In this document: positions 41,501-54,079 of the stretch, one piece after another
How positions within the stretch are numbered: position 1 is the stretch's first letter
Layout of the letters: every line of letters begins with the position of its first letter
Assembly: GCA_017562135.1 (NCBI GenBank)
Contig: QEYB01000654.1
Span: forward strand, 1,364,001 to 1,428,000
Direction: 5' to 3'
DNA: 64,000 nt
DNA from: Dipylidium caninum
Lineage: Eukaryota; Platyhelminthes; Cestoda; Cyclophyllidea; Dipylidiidae
Made by a program: the position numbers and the translations under genes
The notes under the pieces: model-generated
What the model saw: only the letters and a program-made list of their open reading frames with translations
Told to the model about the DNA's origin: nothing
Databases searched by the model: none

Positions 41501-44500
41501 ACCGCTCTGCGACATCCCTTAAAGAGGTGCCTCACATCGAGTGTTCTAGCCGGGAGAAAGGAAAAAGCCGTCTTCGCGGCAGTGCCTCAGATGACCCAAA
41601 GAGCCTCGTTTCTTTTCCTTAAAAGGCTTTGCGGAGGTGCGCAAAAAGGGCTCGAGGTAGGGCTGAGGACTGAACCGTCGGGTCGCGTCGCGTCGCGTCG
41701 CGTCGGGAGCTCCTAGTCTCCTGCGATGGCGCCTGTGAAGGCCGCTCACGGATTGGCTCCTCATCCCCACCTCGCCGAACTTAGTGCTTTTCATTAAAGA
41801 GGCCGCAGTGACAGTCAAATCCCCCGTCAGACGTGCACAAATTTACAGCCAACAACATCTTTTTTCTAACACAATTTTTTGTCTGATCCTTCTCTCATCA
41901 CGCCCCATTTCTCTCGCCCCCAAATGAACACGCGCTCATTTAACGCACTTCCGAGCGGTGCCACGTCGGCCCACCGTGCCCGCCCCCGGCATAATTTTCT
42001 CCCCCCCACGTCAACTGACTTTTGTAAGTGCGCCAAGTGTGTTATTTTGGCACGAGGGGAGGAGATGTCGAAAGCCAACTTGGGGACATGTTTCGCGGCT
42101 CACAGAGAGACAAAGGACACAGTTGAGACAAAGTGCTTTCCGTCTCGGTGGGGAGATAAGCCACGGTGGTGCTGGCCAAATGGGAAAGTAGGGGCGAGTG
42201 GACGCGTGGTGACTGACAGCGGTCAGGAAGACATCCACCGTGGACTTTAACCACCGACAACGCCAAATACCGCTCCTCGGCTTCAGAAGGGAGTAAGTAA
42301 GGAGGGTGGTTGGCCGCTGCACAACGAGTTAAAAGCAGACTGGAAGTAAATGTGCAGCTGGAGACAGGAGCTTTTTTCTTGCCGTGAGACATCGGAGAGT
42401 GAGTAAATGCCCGAGACACTTTGGCGCCACTTTGACCGGGCCCATTCTCTCCCAGCCTCGCGCGTCGGATTGCTCGCCTTGGCCTGATAAACTTCCCGGT
42501 TCCTCGGGTTTTCGGCTCGTGCTCCTTCCTCCTGGGGCGTAAAGACGGGCTTCTGAACGGAAAGACCGAAGACACGGGGTATTTCGTATCGTCCATTCTC
42601 ACTGGAAGGATTTACATGCTCACAATGCAGGCAACCCACTGTCAGGGGGCACGTGAGTAAAGCTGAGGAAGGGAACAAAGTGTTTGCATAAAGGGACTTT
42701 TGTGGCTCACATCCTGGTCGCGCTACTGCGAGGATCACCGCGTCAGACCTAACCGAGTGTGGCTTCACCCGAACTCCCACCTCCTTGCCTACGTCGGCTT
42801 CCGCTCATTGGCGTCACAAGACACACCAACTCCAACTTTACGACACGAGCCTGTGCACAGTCGGCATCCTTCACTCACGAGGCCCACGAGCCCAAAATGC
42901 CCTTAACTCCACGGGGAGGCGCGGATGGTCGGGTGGGGGAAGGCTGGGTGGCCAACGGAAAGGCCGGATGGAGAGATGGAGTGGTGGAGCGGTGGAGTGG
43001 TGGACGAGACAAGTGGGCGAGATGGCTGAGCAGTTAGGCGGAGAAGGACACGCTGGCAGGTGTACTCCAGATTTGCCCACACTCCCACCCAGTAGCGCAG
43101 TCCCCGCACGCAGTTGCGTCGTCTGCCTCTCCGGTCGACCTGCTCAACTGCGAGCTTAGCTTACAAGACGCACAAGGAAAGCAGATTGGCCGTTTTTTGC
43201 GGCTTCCCACAGTGCGCCAACTCGTCTAAATCCACAGGGACCTCGGTCTTAGCACAAACGACATCTCGGCCGCCTTTCTCCGCGATGCTGTCTCTAGCGG
43301 ACCGCCAGTCGCCGAAGACGCCCAATTGAGGAGAAGCAACACAAGAACTTGGAGGTCAGACAGGGTTGTTCAGTCGTAGTTCACGAAGACGAGTCTCCTC
43401 TCGCGTTTGGCTCGCGAATTGTCTAAGAGCGGGGTCGGCTGGGAGTCGCTGCGAAGTATGCCTGAAATGCTCCATGTTCCAATGGGTTAACTGCATCTGC
43501 CAATGCAACTGCAAGCCTTCAGTTCTCCTCTTAACTGAGTGCGCGGCTTGAGGTCAACAAAAACTTTTGAAGCCATTTCTTGCTACGTCGAAAATACAAA
43601 ACGCTCCACTGCTGCACAGCTCACTTCACACATGGAAAGGGGGCCGTGATATGCCCAAAAAGACGGGGCACCGCACGAGGTCCACTGGGCTGCGCCAACA
43701 CGCCAGTGTGACAGGCGGAGATGCGTTGCTGAAGTAAAGAAGCGGACGCTGGACTGACTGCCCGTCAACTGTGCGAGGCGAGTGCGCTGTGGGGAGACCG
43801 AGGCGCTGACGCCTGGCTGCACGAAGCCTGCCGGACTCTCGGCAAGTCGGGGCTTGCATGCACAAACAAATGCCAGCTCACAGTGCTGTCGAGTTACCTT
43901 CATTTTAGGAGGTCGGTTGCAGAGGGGATGACGACACCTGCCTCCATGGGAACGCGTAGACACCGCATGACGTGAGTGACGCCGAGCTCGCGTACGAGCT
44001 TGTGAAGGTCTGCCTCACACGCGCTGAGGCGAAGGACAATGAAACGCGTATCTCCAGGTGGCGGACTGAGACACACAATACGCCTCTCTTAAGGCACACA
44101 CACACACACGCGCGCAAACACACACACCTCGGTCGTGTTAATGTGAATTGAAGGGTTTGCCACTGACTGTCGGAAATCCGCTTTCACCGAAACTCCGCCT
44201 TCAAATCGAAGGAGGCGCCTACACCGAATCGACGTCCAAAGAGCCGAAAGCGTCCACGGACTCACGAATGGGAGACTGTGTCTTCAACCATCTCTGCAGG
44301 TCCTCGTGCGCGTGTCGTGGGTGCTCCTAAAGACCGAGGCCCCACGTTGTCGCAATCTACTAGGGGGAAAGCTCTCATGCCGAGGTCGAAGAGGGTCTCC
44401 GTCTAGAGGCGAGGTGCAGGGTCTTCAGGAGGACTGAAAGCCCCCCCAGTAAGACGGCCACTTCTCCCCCTGTCGGTCTTCGGTAACCGTCTTTATTAAA

Positions 44501-47500
44501 TGGTGCTTAACAGAGGAGATGAGCGCAGATTCCATGGGGAGCCTTTTCGCTCGTCTGAAGGGCAAACGCGGAGTTGCTAACTTGGCACTCCTACCAGAGA
44601 GAGACCCGGTAGCGCGTAGCAGTCTCAAGTCCGCCGAAGACCGTCACCCCGCAAGTGGTGAGTGACGCGGAGGTGCAGGGTAAGCTGGTGAAGGTCCACT
44701 TGACAAGCACCAGGCCGAACCAGAATGGAGTGGGTTTTCGCTAGCTCTGGCGACCGAGATGGGGATGAGTCGCTAAGGGCTTTCTCCTCCACGTCTTCGT
44801 GCATTGTGGGAAATGCAGCATGTCGAAGTTGATGGGGTTCGCCGACACACCTGTTGGCGTCATGCCGCCACCTCATTACACCCAGTGGTCGACGGCTACG
44901 GTAAGAGTGGACGGCTGAATCAGTGACAAAGAGGCCTTCGAGGGCTGAGCATCTCGCTACTGAGACGCGCATGAGACTCGCCACCACTCAGTAAGCCTGA
45001 ACGTCGTCTTCTGCTTTTTTGAACATGCAGACATCCGACAGAGGTCAACGCTGCCAGTTGACTGATTCGGTGATTAGGAGGCCGTTGCGTGCTGCACTTC
45101 CCGTGCTTGAGTCAAGAATTAAACTCCCACTCGGGCATTCACTAAGCCCCAACTCTGCCTTCGTCCGGGCACATCATGAAGACCTCAACGGCAGACACGC
45201 AACGGACGAAAGTCAATCTTTTCAGTACGAAGTGGCCCCCTTCATGTCTTTCCCTTGTAAATTTGGTGCTCCGCCAATGGCAGCCCCGGAAACAAGTGCC
45301 TCCCCCGCGCTTTCTTCTCTCACGCACTGTCGATGTCATTTGGCGGTGCACTGGGCGATACGTGGGTGAAGTCAGGGCCTCCACAGAGGCCGTTAAACCG
45401 TCCGGCAAGACGCATTTCAGGCACCTTCATTTCCCCATTCATGTCCCCAGCTGCTCCTTTGCAGTGAAATGCCTTGCGAGGTTCTCCGCAGGCGTTCGTG
45501 GGTGCGAGGTTATCTTCACGGCATCGTCGGAGAGGAGAAGCTCGGCGGGCAGTTGCTGAGTCGGGACCGCCTCGTTCCCGCTCTGCTCCCGACTAGACGC
45601 ATCCATGGCGTCCCACATTCGGCGTGAACACAGAAAGAAGCAGGAAGGTGGCAAAAATGCTTCGCTGGAATGAACATCGGCGTCTGAAGTGTCCGCTTTT
45701 ACTGCTGACATGTTTGTATGCCCACTCGCTGAGGCCCTCAGGCTTTCTCTCCACATAATCTGTGTCCTCAAATGACACACAAAGGTTGAGGAGAGTGGCG
45801 GTAGTGAGAGAGGAGGACCCCTTCGAATTGCTGCGATGCGAGGCCGAAACAAGACGGCATTTACAGGCGTCGCTGGGGAACACAGAGAAAGCGGGAGTCA
45901 CACAGTTTGCAGACCTCGCAAACCGAGGCAATGAAGATGCGTGATGGAACACGACGTCGCCTGCAAGTTACACACTCCCCCACAAAGTCTCGGGCTCCGT
46001 GGCGAACTGCACTTGCTCCGCTTCTGAGCTTTCGGGTGGAGCGTGGAGCCTCACTGACGAAACACTTTGTCTCCAGAGCGAAAGCTCCAGTTGTTGTCCA
46101 TCCAATGCCTGCATCGTACGAGGCGACCTCTACGCGCCTTCGCTCACTTGTCCCCTCGAAGCAGTGATGCCATCATCCCACACGGAGTCGCCCCGGCCAC
46201 GCCTTCATGCTGCCGCGAGTTCATCTTGCCGCACGGCGGTGAGGACGTCTTCCGTACTGTTGGCCATGAGCGTGGGACCCACCAGACAGTCGGCTGTCCT
46301 CGCTGTCCTTCGTCTCTGGCATGTGCGAGGCTTGGGTTGCACTCCTGCAATTCCCTCATGCGGTCGGGGACGGACGAAGGCGAAGGCAACCTCGAGGTGC
46401 CGATACCTGCGTGTGAGCTGAAAATTTTATCCCAAGTGCTCACCGTCGACAGACGCCAACCGACCAAGTTGGCAGTCTACTCTGTAGAGCAGCTGGGCGA
46501 CCAAAACGAGGCTGCCTGCTAGGCAAAGTGTATTGCACCTTGAATGCGGTCGCTTTGCGGGCGTGTTGGTGCAGTGGAGCAGGTGAAGGCGACACAGTTT
46601 AGATGCTCCTCGAGTCTGAGGAGAAGGTGACCATAGTGAAGGTAGGCAGACGGACCCAGGATTGCGGAGGTCGGTGACGACTGTGATCGGGAAAAGAGAG
46701 GGGGGAGAGGTGAAGTCCGAGGAGACATGCGGGTGTAGAAAGTGGTTGTGGGCGTGCGGAAGACGTCCAGTGGGGGAAGCAATGGACACCTCGATGAAGT
46801 TGAGCACAGCTGATAGCGACGGTCTTGTGGAGCGAGTTTGACCGGTGTCAGCAATGGGTCCGGCGAGTTAGGAGGGTGTGGACTGTCGAGTCGGGGTCGC
46901 TGGCTCACCGTGCATTGCTGTGGCAAAAAGATCGGGCCCTCTGAGCACGGGCTTCTCACATGATGTGAAGGATTTCGCATTCCACCGCTCCCTTTCGTCG
47001 TCCGACGCCACAGGACTCGGAAAATCAGCGAAGTTGCAAGGCAACACTACCAGCGGGTAATGCGCATTCCGCATTTGCAGTGAAAATCCAAGGCCAAACT
47101 TGGCTTTGTTGCTGTGCATCAGCCGGCAACGTGAAACTGCACGACCATCGGTAGACCAGTCGAGCCGGTTGCTCACAGCCAAGTGACATACTTTTACGAC
47201 TCCGTTGGCACAGAATGCAGCTTGTCGCCCATTCCTTCATTTCATCTCTCTCATCCCCGTCTGACTGCAAGGAAGGAGATGAGGCAGATGACGTGACTTT
47301 GCCGAACGTTGAGAAGAAGCGCTTTCGGCTGCTTGACTCCAATGAAGAGGAGAAGAAGCAGAGCTGGACCCGCCAGTGGATCGCCGAGAGGGCGATCTGA
47401 GGCAAGAGGACGCCACTTCCTGCAAAAGGTTCCGTGGCGCTGTACAGAGGAAGCTCGGAGGACGTGCACGAATTCCCGTTCTACCACTTCATCCTCTTTC

Positions 47501-47891
47501 ACCCGCCCCCTCCGCCGTATGTCGTTCCGCCACATCGCCGACGCCGAAGAGACTGCGTTGGTGCATCAGAGAAGCACTTTGGATGAGCTGATCTAACTAC
47601 CGTTCATTTTTTCTTCTTCCCAACCCGACAGCAAACGGTTGGAGGTGGGAGACGAGGAACAGAGGGAACAGCACTGCCGACGCAAATGTGAGAAGTCTTG
47701 CGACTGATCATCGCATTTCAGTTCAACTAAGCTTGGTAGCACCGCCGTACTGGCGGAAAGAATCGCCGGGTGGCATTCTTTCGCAAAATAAGCTTCTTAC
47801 TGCCTCTCCACCTCGGACACCACACTTACATGCAACGAAGAGGCTGGAGAGAGACACGACAGATTGTCTAGACACTGGTGCTTCACTGCGA
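41501..47891. other. Gene-free region
   Basis: About 6.4 kb with no recognised gene. It contains GTCGC pentamer repeats near 41682-41705 and a CA/CG microsatellite at 44097-44128. Frames up to about 190 codons on both strands (42042-42602 minus, 46519-46980 minus, 46067-46522 plus) lack domains and overlap one another. I looked for relatives of the cationic-peptide genes here and found none. Confidence 0.4.
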
Positions 47892-48727
47892 GTGGGCAGT
47901 TTATCATCACCCACCTCGACCTCTTCACCGATCACCGTGCTGTTTACAATTGCATTCGGCCAGCTAGTGCGTCGCAACGCGTTAGATTTGTGTTTGAAGT
48001 GCCTCTCTCAGTCTCGACTTCCTGTTGTCGCCGACCGCCCCATTGTCTGCAGACAATTTATTCCCAACTGGACAGGCTTGCATTGCGGACATTATTGCTG
48101 GTCGTGATCCACTGCGTCCTGCTTCTGTTCCTTCGGCCTGTCTGGCACACCAACCCGCTCTTTCACCCATCACGGTCCTTCGTCACATCTCCCTCCTCCT
48201 CCTCCACTTCTGATGTGCAACTCCTCTGCCCTTAACTGCGCTCATCTGCCCCGTGGCACGAGTGGCGTTTGGCTAGACAAACATGGAGAACTTTGGCTCT
48301 GGCTGCATCCCACAAACACGCCTCAACCAGATAGATGAAGCTGTTCTTACCATGCACGCCGACATCTCGGTGAGGGTCACACTCGTCTCCCTGATGTGGG
48401 CTGATCGCTTGACGCAACACACAGACACAGACACACACACACACACAGGCAATGATTATCGTGCCTTCCGCACGGAGGATGAGAGTAACCGCGACTATAC
48501 ACTTTGATCGCATTCAGAGGAGACCGTTGAACCGTCACTCGTGGCGTAACTAGTAGAACTGACTCGGAAGAAACGCAGCTGGTTCTACGCTGTGTGAGTC
48601 GTTGCCCATCTCCCTCCACTTCCTTCTCCCCGAAAGAAGCACAACCCCACTGGCCTGAGCCACACACCGTTGCAGACGAAAGCAAAGTAGACAGCACTGG
48701 AGGCGTTTATTGTGCCACAGGAGGCTG

Positions 48728-49185
48728 CTATATTGGAATGCGGACAGCGACTCTCATTCCTATACGGCCAAGGTTTCTGAAGAACCTGCGAAGACCGCGA
48801 CTAATCCTTCGCCTCCACCGACGCCATCCGGCGGCCGAAGTGCTTCCTCTGCCCCACTTCCCTCGTCCGACGCATCACTGCGCTTCTCGTCTCCTCTGCC
48901 TCCCCTGCCTCCCTGCTCCCCTGCCTCCTCCTCTTCGTCCACCTCACCCGACGATTCCATCGCGTCTTTCTCGTGGCTCCGCATCCGCGGTCACTTGGTC
49001 GTGGTGGAGAGGATCACGCGACTCGAACAAGTCCGCCTCTAGTTGTCGCACAGTCTCGGCGTCTGACACCGTCAAGCCGGTGACATGCGCTGCGTTCGGT
49101 GCGAGACAGAGGAGGAGGCCGAGGACGAGTACGAGTACGAGAACGGAGGCGTGTGGCAGTCCCTCTGACGCGGGAGGAAGCTCAT
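48728..49185 (-). pseudogene. Frame-broken copy (A') of the cationic prepro-peptide gene
   Basis: Counterpart of the intact gene at 54473-54925 in the opposite arm. Start codon (49185), TATA box, paired GTAAACA boxes and AATAAA (48704-48709) are all kept. Compared with the intact copy it lacks one C in the signal-peptide region (TGA after about 35 codons), has an extra A before the acidic region, differs by indels inside that region, and lacks one G just before the tail. Read in its own frame the tail is still perfect and even more basic (GLRRFFRN in place of GFRRFFTN, and VRIPI in place of VPIPI). Either a recent pseudogene or an intact gene damaged by sequencing errors. Confidence 0.75.
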
Positions 49186-49248
49186 TTTGTGACTGTGGTC
49201 GTGGTACGTTGGTCGAAGTCGTCTGGTCGGCGCAGTCCCCGTAGAGGC

Positions 49249-49299
49249 CTTTTATACACCTCCACCATCATCTGTTTACCATTTATTCGCGGTGTTTAC
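49249..49299 (-). promoter_or_regulatory. Promoter of copy A': two GTAAACA boxes and TATA
   Basis: On the minus strand: GTAAACA (49293-49299), GCGAATAAATG, GTAAACA (49273-49279), then TATAAAAG (49249-49256), 64 nt before the ATG. Same layout as the intact copies. Confidence 0.6.
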
Positions 49300-49578
49300 A
49301 TGGGGGCGTGGGCGGATGCGATAATTCCACGGGCGAGTTTATTTCTTACACCGAGTTACGGGTGCCGCGATGGGTAGGACGAGGCCTCGGACACTGAACT
49401 GCAGCAAAGCGAGCTGCCATCTCCACCACCGCGCACGATGTGCAACACGTCGTCAGTCACGTCGCTCAAGGTCAGCACGATGCGCCCCGAGGTGACCACT
49501 TTGGGGCACGGAAATTGCCTTTCTCCCTAATCCACCTCGTCTCCGTTGACACACGAGAATCACTTTTCATTGCTCCAC

Positions 49579-50805
49579 CGACTCACCGTAAAGGGGCTGC
49601 TGAATAGATTTGACTGGACGCTAACTAAAAGTGATGCCCTCACATCGTGAACCTCGTACTCTCGCCACTTGCAAATATCCCCGCTTTGAGCAATGGCTTC
49701 GTCGTCTCCGCCATTTCGCTCCTCATCGCAATGAAGCGAGGTGCAGACGGCACTCGTTGAGCGGCAATGATTTGCACGCTATTTTGCAATCCATCTCCGG
49801 ATTGCGAGGCTTCGGCACGATGCACCTCCTCACTGAATTGCGTCGAAGGAGGACGGAACGAAGGAGCCCCAGTGTCCGACGCCTCTTCATGGCATGATTA
49901 AGTTGCATGGACACAGGAACGAAGGCGCAACCGGTCTGTCTCGCCTCTCCAGTACGAGGATGGAACTAACGCCTTCAGGATGGCAGTCAGTTGGAGGCAC
50001 GTCGAACAGAAGAAAGGCAACTCGTGGGTGCAAGAGCTCTAGGCTCCTACTTAACCGCTTGCTGTAGCCTTCCCATTCGACTAAGTCATCTCGTCTAAGG
50101 AAAAATGAGGAAACCCTTGACTCTCGCTCCACAAATGTCGTCTGCTCGTCCAGCCAATTAGTTGCGCCTGTCGTTGGGCAGCACACGGGTGAGTGTGAAG
50201 ATGTCGGCACCGATGAGCACCTTTGTCTAGATCACGTGCGCATCTGCGTCTGTCGGACACGTCCGCATTCGAGTCTACGCCATTTGGGCTGTCAGTTGCA
50301 CCAAAGTTGTCCGTCTCGCGCGACGTTGGCTCACACGCTGACGAGTGCGTGTGCGCATGGAAGACCTCCAGTGCTCGCGTGCCCCAGACCGGTAGCGTCG
50401 CAACCCCACTCGTCTCCTTCAAGCTAAACTCCCTCCACTGGTTACATTTCCGGAACACCATTCAACTGCTCCGTTTGTGCACAAAGTGTCCAACTCCCAC
50501 AGGGCTTTTTGCCTTCCTGGCCAAGTGTGCCAAACACTTTTCCAACCGAGGGGCCAACGCCACTCTGTTCCCCCGAGATGGTCATTTTCGTGGGCTCGCA
50601 AGTAGTCAATCCCACCTGGTGGGGAAAATACGGTTCATTCCACGTAGAAGTGAGTGTGTGTGACTTTCTAACCATCCGCCACATGGAGAGCGCACAAGGA
50701 GGAGACGTTTACTAGACACACACATGCACAGATGTCGGCCGAGATGATAGAGTCAAGGCCGTGAAACTAACGCGTCTATTTGTTGGCTGTGATGTTCTGC
50801 AAGTG
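49579..50805. other. Unique spacer, no gene seen
   Basis: Only short overlapping frames; no promoter-like GTAAACA/TATA module and no Arg-rich tail was found here. Confidence 0.4.
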
Positions 50806-51198
50806 TCAACGAGCATAGAGACGGGGGAAAGGATGATAAAGCGGTAGAATGGGAAGTCTTAAAGGTCCTTTGAAAATGCCGCGTAGAGCGCGTCTGATCC
50901 TTCCGCGAAAGCGACGCCACCCAGACGGCATCAGCGCAACTTGCCGCACATCGTGCCCGTCGGTGTCAGGAGGCCTGCTTTCCCACTCTGCTGGCACGTC
51001 CTCCTCGATTGCTCCCAGCTCCGCCAACTCTTTCTCCATGGAGTCCAGCATCCGCAGCAATTCCCTCTCCGCCTTCTGCACGGCCACGTCGTCCAACTCG
51101 TCTGCCTCCGCGGCGCCAGTCACTCCAGACGTGGTGGAGGTGAGACAGAGGAGGAGGGCCGCAAGGCGACAGGCTACATCCAACGACGAGAGACGCAT
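50806..51198 (-). CDS. Cationic prepro-peptide B (candidate antimicrobial precursor)
   Basis: Single-exon frame of 130 residues from ATG 51198 to TGA 50806-50808. Residues 1-28 form a signal peptide (hydrophobic core LAALLLCLTS, small residues GVTGA before the likely cut). Residues 29-88 are acidic and partly helical (EADELDDVAVQKAERELL, KELAELGAIEED). From about residue 90 the tail is free of acid residues and has 11 Arg/Lys: GWRRFRGRIRRALRGIFKG, amphipathic, then a Pro-rich end (LRLPILPLYHPFPRLYAR). The acidic pro-region balances the tail, as in cathelicidin-like or other antimicrobial precursors. TATAAAAG lies 65 nt upstream with two GTAAACA boxes behind it. No cysteine is in the mature tail. 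Paralogous to the 54.5-kb gene (same order of parts, same GWRR start). No known family recognised. A DNA- or membrane-binding role other than antimicrobial is possible. Confidence 0.78.
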   Translation of the reverse strand: MRLSSLDVACRLAALLLCLTSTTSGVTGAAEADELDDVAVQKAERELLRMLDSMEKELAELGAIEEDVPAEWESRPPDTDGHDVRQVALMPSGWRRFRGRIRRALRGIFKGPLRLPILPLYHPFPRLYAR

Positions 51199-51262
51199 TC
51201 TGTGTCAACGAAGTTTCGCAGGCGAGTGGTTTGTTCGTCCTGCTCTGTGCGCTCTCGGCATC

Positions 51263-51312
51263 CTTTTATAGCCAGCCAACGCGACTTGTTTACCACTATT
51301 CGCACTGTTTAC
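51263..51312 (-). promoter_or_regulatory. Promoter of peptide B: two GTAAACA boxes and TATA
   Basis: Minus strand: GTAAACA (51306-51312), GCGAATA (51297-51303), GTAAACA (51287-51293), TATAAAAGG (51262-51270). GTAAACA is the core bound by forkhead (FOX) factors. Spacing is nearly the same as at the 54.4-kb gene although the surrounding sequence differs. Confidence 0.65.
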
Positions 51313-51838
51313 TTTCCCACGAGGACTGTACATTACAGAGGCTGCGTTAGTGACTTTCGCTGTGGGCACCGGGTGCGGGAGGCGGGCTTGACTTGGTGCC
51401 AGTGGACTGAGTGCGTCAGGGGAATGCGCGAGATGAGTGCTTGGCACTTAGCATTGTAAGTGACAATGAACAAAACTGTGTGGGTGGATCGCTGAATTAA
51501 ACGCAAACACACACACACACAACTGTTAACATGCGCTTAGCACTAAGGACGCAGGTGAAAACGAGTAAAGCATGTGGTTTTGTTCAATGAACCGGCGGTT
51601 CGAACACCTGCGACCTGACGAGAAAACATGCGGTGAATGGCGAAACCAACGTAGGTGAAAAGGCGATGATTTCTTGGGTTGGAAATAATAATTTGACCTC
51701 GTCCAACTTTGTATTCGCGCAACGCAGCCCAACCAACGCAGAGGAGAAGGCGTTGGGGGCGGGGGGGAGCGGGGGGGCGGGGGCGGGGGAAGACAGAGTT
51801 GTAGAGAGTTGAGGAAGTTCTTTTTGCAACAGATGCTG

Positions 51839-52167
51839 TTAATGAGGAGTGGGAACAGTGAGTTCTTCACTGGGGCGTCTGAGGCTTCTGGAAATTCTAC
51901 GAATGCCACGACCAACCCGTCGCCCTCGTCGACGCCACCAGCCACCTCGTGGGAGGCATCGCCTCGGCTCGCTTTCTCTGCATCCACCTCAGGCAGAGAT
52001 TGCATCACCACAAACCTGGTCCCACCCACTTGGGAAGGAGTGTTGGCCACAAGGCTAACAGCGACCAGGTGGCGAGGAGCAGACGGCGGAGCAGACGATG
52101 TGTTGAGGAATGGGGAGAAGATGAAAGAGAGGCGAAGGCATGCAGGAGGTGAGGAATTGCGACGCAT
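51839..52167 (-). pseudogene. Frame-broken paralogue C of the cationic prepro-peptide family
   Basis: The minus strand carries the family's parts in different frames. A possible start is at 52167 (ATG CGT, as in gene B). A signal-like hydrophobic run (LLATWSLLALWPTLLP) lies in one frame around 52.03-52.09 kb. An acidic stretch (PEVDAEKASRGDASHEVAGG) lies in another. A cationic tail (GWWRRRGRRVGRGIRRISRS, then LRRPSEELTVPTPH and stop TAA at 51839-51841) lies in a third. Unlike the other tails this one ends with two Glu. No TATA or GTAAACA module was found upstream. Most likely a decayed member; sequencing errors or an unrecognised intron could also explain the frame changes. Confidence 0.55.
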
Positions 52168-54079
52168 GGATGCTGAGACGGCGAGACAGTGGGTCAAAGA
52201 GGCGGATAGCGCCTCTCGATGAGCTCAAATCCGTCCACGCCTTCCTGCAAACACCGTGGAGGTGGCTCACCTTCTCACCTCCTTCTTCCTCTCTCACTCT
52301 CTCTCTCTCTCTCTCTCACACACACCTCCAACCAACTGAGGCCCTCTGGCTGTGGACACATGTGGCTTGCCACTCGTACAAATCGTGTGGAATTATGACA
52401 AAAGTCTTTGGGACCATATTTTAGAGATAGGCTTTGGTAGGGGCATGTTCGAGGCGGCTGCCACCAGAATGAACTGAGGGGAATTCGGATGATCGAAGCG
52501 TTGGATGAACATGTGTGCGTGCTTCGAACAAAATACAGCCCTTCGTGGAGCAGATGACAATTGAATGTGAAAAGTGGTGGAAGGTGGTAGCGGTGTTTTG
52601 GGCAGGAGCTGACTACACCGCGCTTGCGAGTGTGCCTGCGTGCGAAGGAGAAAAGGCCAACATCGCGGTGGCGGCGGTGTTGGTGCGACCGATGGTGGTG
52701 GGATAAGTGTGCATCAGCGGGGAGATGGAGGGAGAAGTGCTCACTCCAATCGCCACTGCTACCTCGACGGAGTTAGAGACGTGTGCACAGCAGCTTTTCG
52801 TCGAGAACCACTCTCGTGGGGGATCTCACGCCTTACAGTCCACGCGCATACAGTTTGAGGTGGCCTAACCGGGCTCACTTGGTTCACCACCATGGATTAG
52901 TGTGTGCTCCTGTTCAAGCGCAATCTTCCCCCAAAGCTACACTTAAACAGCCCCACCCGAATCCCTTTACTCGCCTTTCAGGTTTGGCCAGGTCCTGCCA
53001 GTAGACTCCTCGGCCGAGGTGGATGAGTGAGGCGTGAAGAGGTGGCACAGAATCAGGCCGGTTTGACAGATGCAGCCGGTTCGCCGGAGGATGAGGCCTC
53101 GCACACAGACCAAGATGTCTCGGCCTCTTGCAAACCAAGTAACGAACTGTTGTACTCGCGTTGTGAGCGTGTTACAGCGCATATTGTTGAGAGGAGATCC
53201 AATACGCCCAAGCGCATGCTTAGTGGAACGGTAGCAGGTGGAAGTGCCAAATCGCGTCACTCTCGGGTCAGCCGTGTGAGGCAGTGAGATGCGATTATCA
53301 CAGAGTTGTCACACATAGCATCAAACTGCAATACACCAGAGGTGGCCTCGCTCGTCGCGCACGCGTTCCTCCACCCTGCCGACCTCGAATCTCCTCATCG
53401 ACGACCTCCTTCCTTGCCCCAGGGACAGTAACCGAAGACGTGTTAGTGCAAAGCAGACAAGGAATGGCAACTTCAGCACCGCCGGAGTCGCTCTCCGCAT
53501 CGCAGGCGATTGGTGCAACCGGCCAAAAATGAAGTGGTGATGCTCTTCGACTGTGTCCGACGAAGCCTTCACTCTGTTGACATGGAGAACAACGCACAAT
53601 CAGAGCTGGAGACAATTAGCGGAATATGACCAGCAGATTTTCGGTCGGTAACGAACGGGGAGTCGACAGGAAGGTGGCTCTCCTCCTCGAAGCACCTGTC
53701 CGAGGAAGCACGGTGTACGAGCGAATGAGACCGCGTCCTTCTAGTGGACCACGGCAGAGGTGGTTGAACTGGCGTTAGCACGACTGCGCAGAGGAGGAAG
53801 TGAGGCACTCGGAAGAGTGGAAACGAGAGCATAGGCAGACAGATTTCGCGAAATGCCTACGCTCTATGATGAGACGGCGACGTGAGACTGTCACTGCCAC
53901 AGAGCCCATCAACGGACAGTTTCCCCTGTCATAAGAGAGCTGGGCGCTGCAGGGCGTGTCGAACTGCCAAGAGAAATTAACATTGAAATGTCCATTATTC
54001 CACCGCTACTTTCCCTCTCGAGTGGCCCATTTCAGGCCTCTTTGTTTTTCCTCCCATCTCGCAATGCGGATGGCCAAGT
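52168..54079. other. Spacer inside the inverted duplication, no gene seen
   Basis: Contains a CT/CA microsatellite at 52285-52324. A frame at 53027-53287 (86 codons, basic C-terminus) and its antisense 53298-53615 have no promoter module or signal peptide and are not called. Confidence 0.4.

Larger units (their letters stand above)
47892..49578 (+). repeat. Left arm of a 1.7-kb inverted duplication
   Basis: Reverse complement of 54080-55838 with high identity. The arms differ by scattered substitutions, single-base indels, and lengths of an internal CA run (left 48419-48449) and a GGA run (right arm expanded). The arm contains promoter, reading region and poly(A) signal of a cationic-peptide gene plus about 800 bp beyond its 3' end. 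The outer boundary is at GTGGGCAGTTT and the inner boundary after CATTGCTCCACC. No terminal repeats or target-site duplication were seen at the borders. Confidence 0.9.

Noticed and set aside
51526..52197. 223-codon minus frame as a single protein
   Set aside because: It crosses a poly-G/C low-complexity tract and reads the family's cationic tail out of frame; only part of it (acidic stretch) fits the peptide family.
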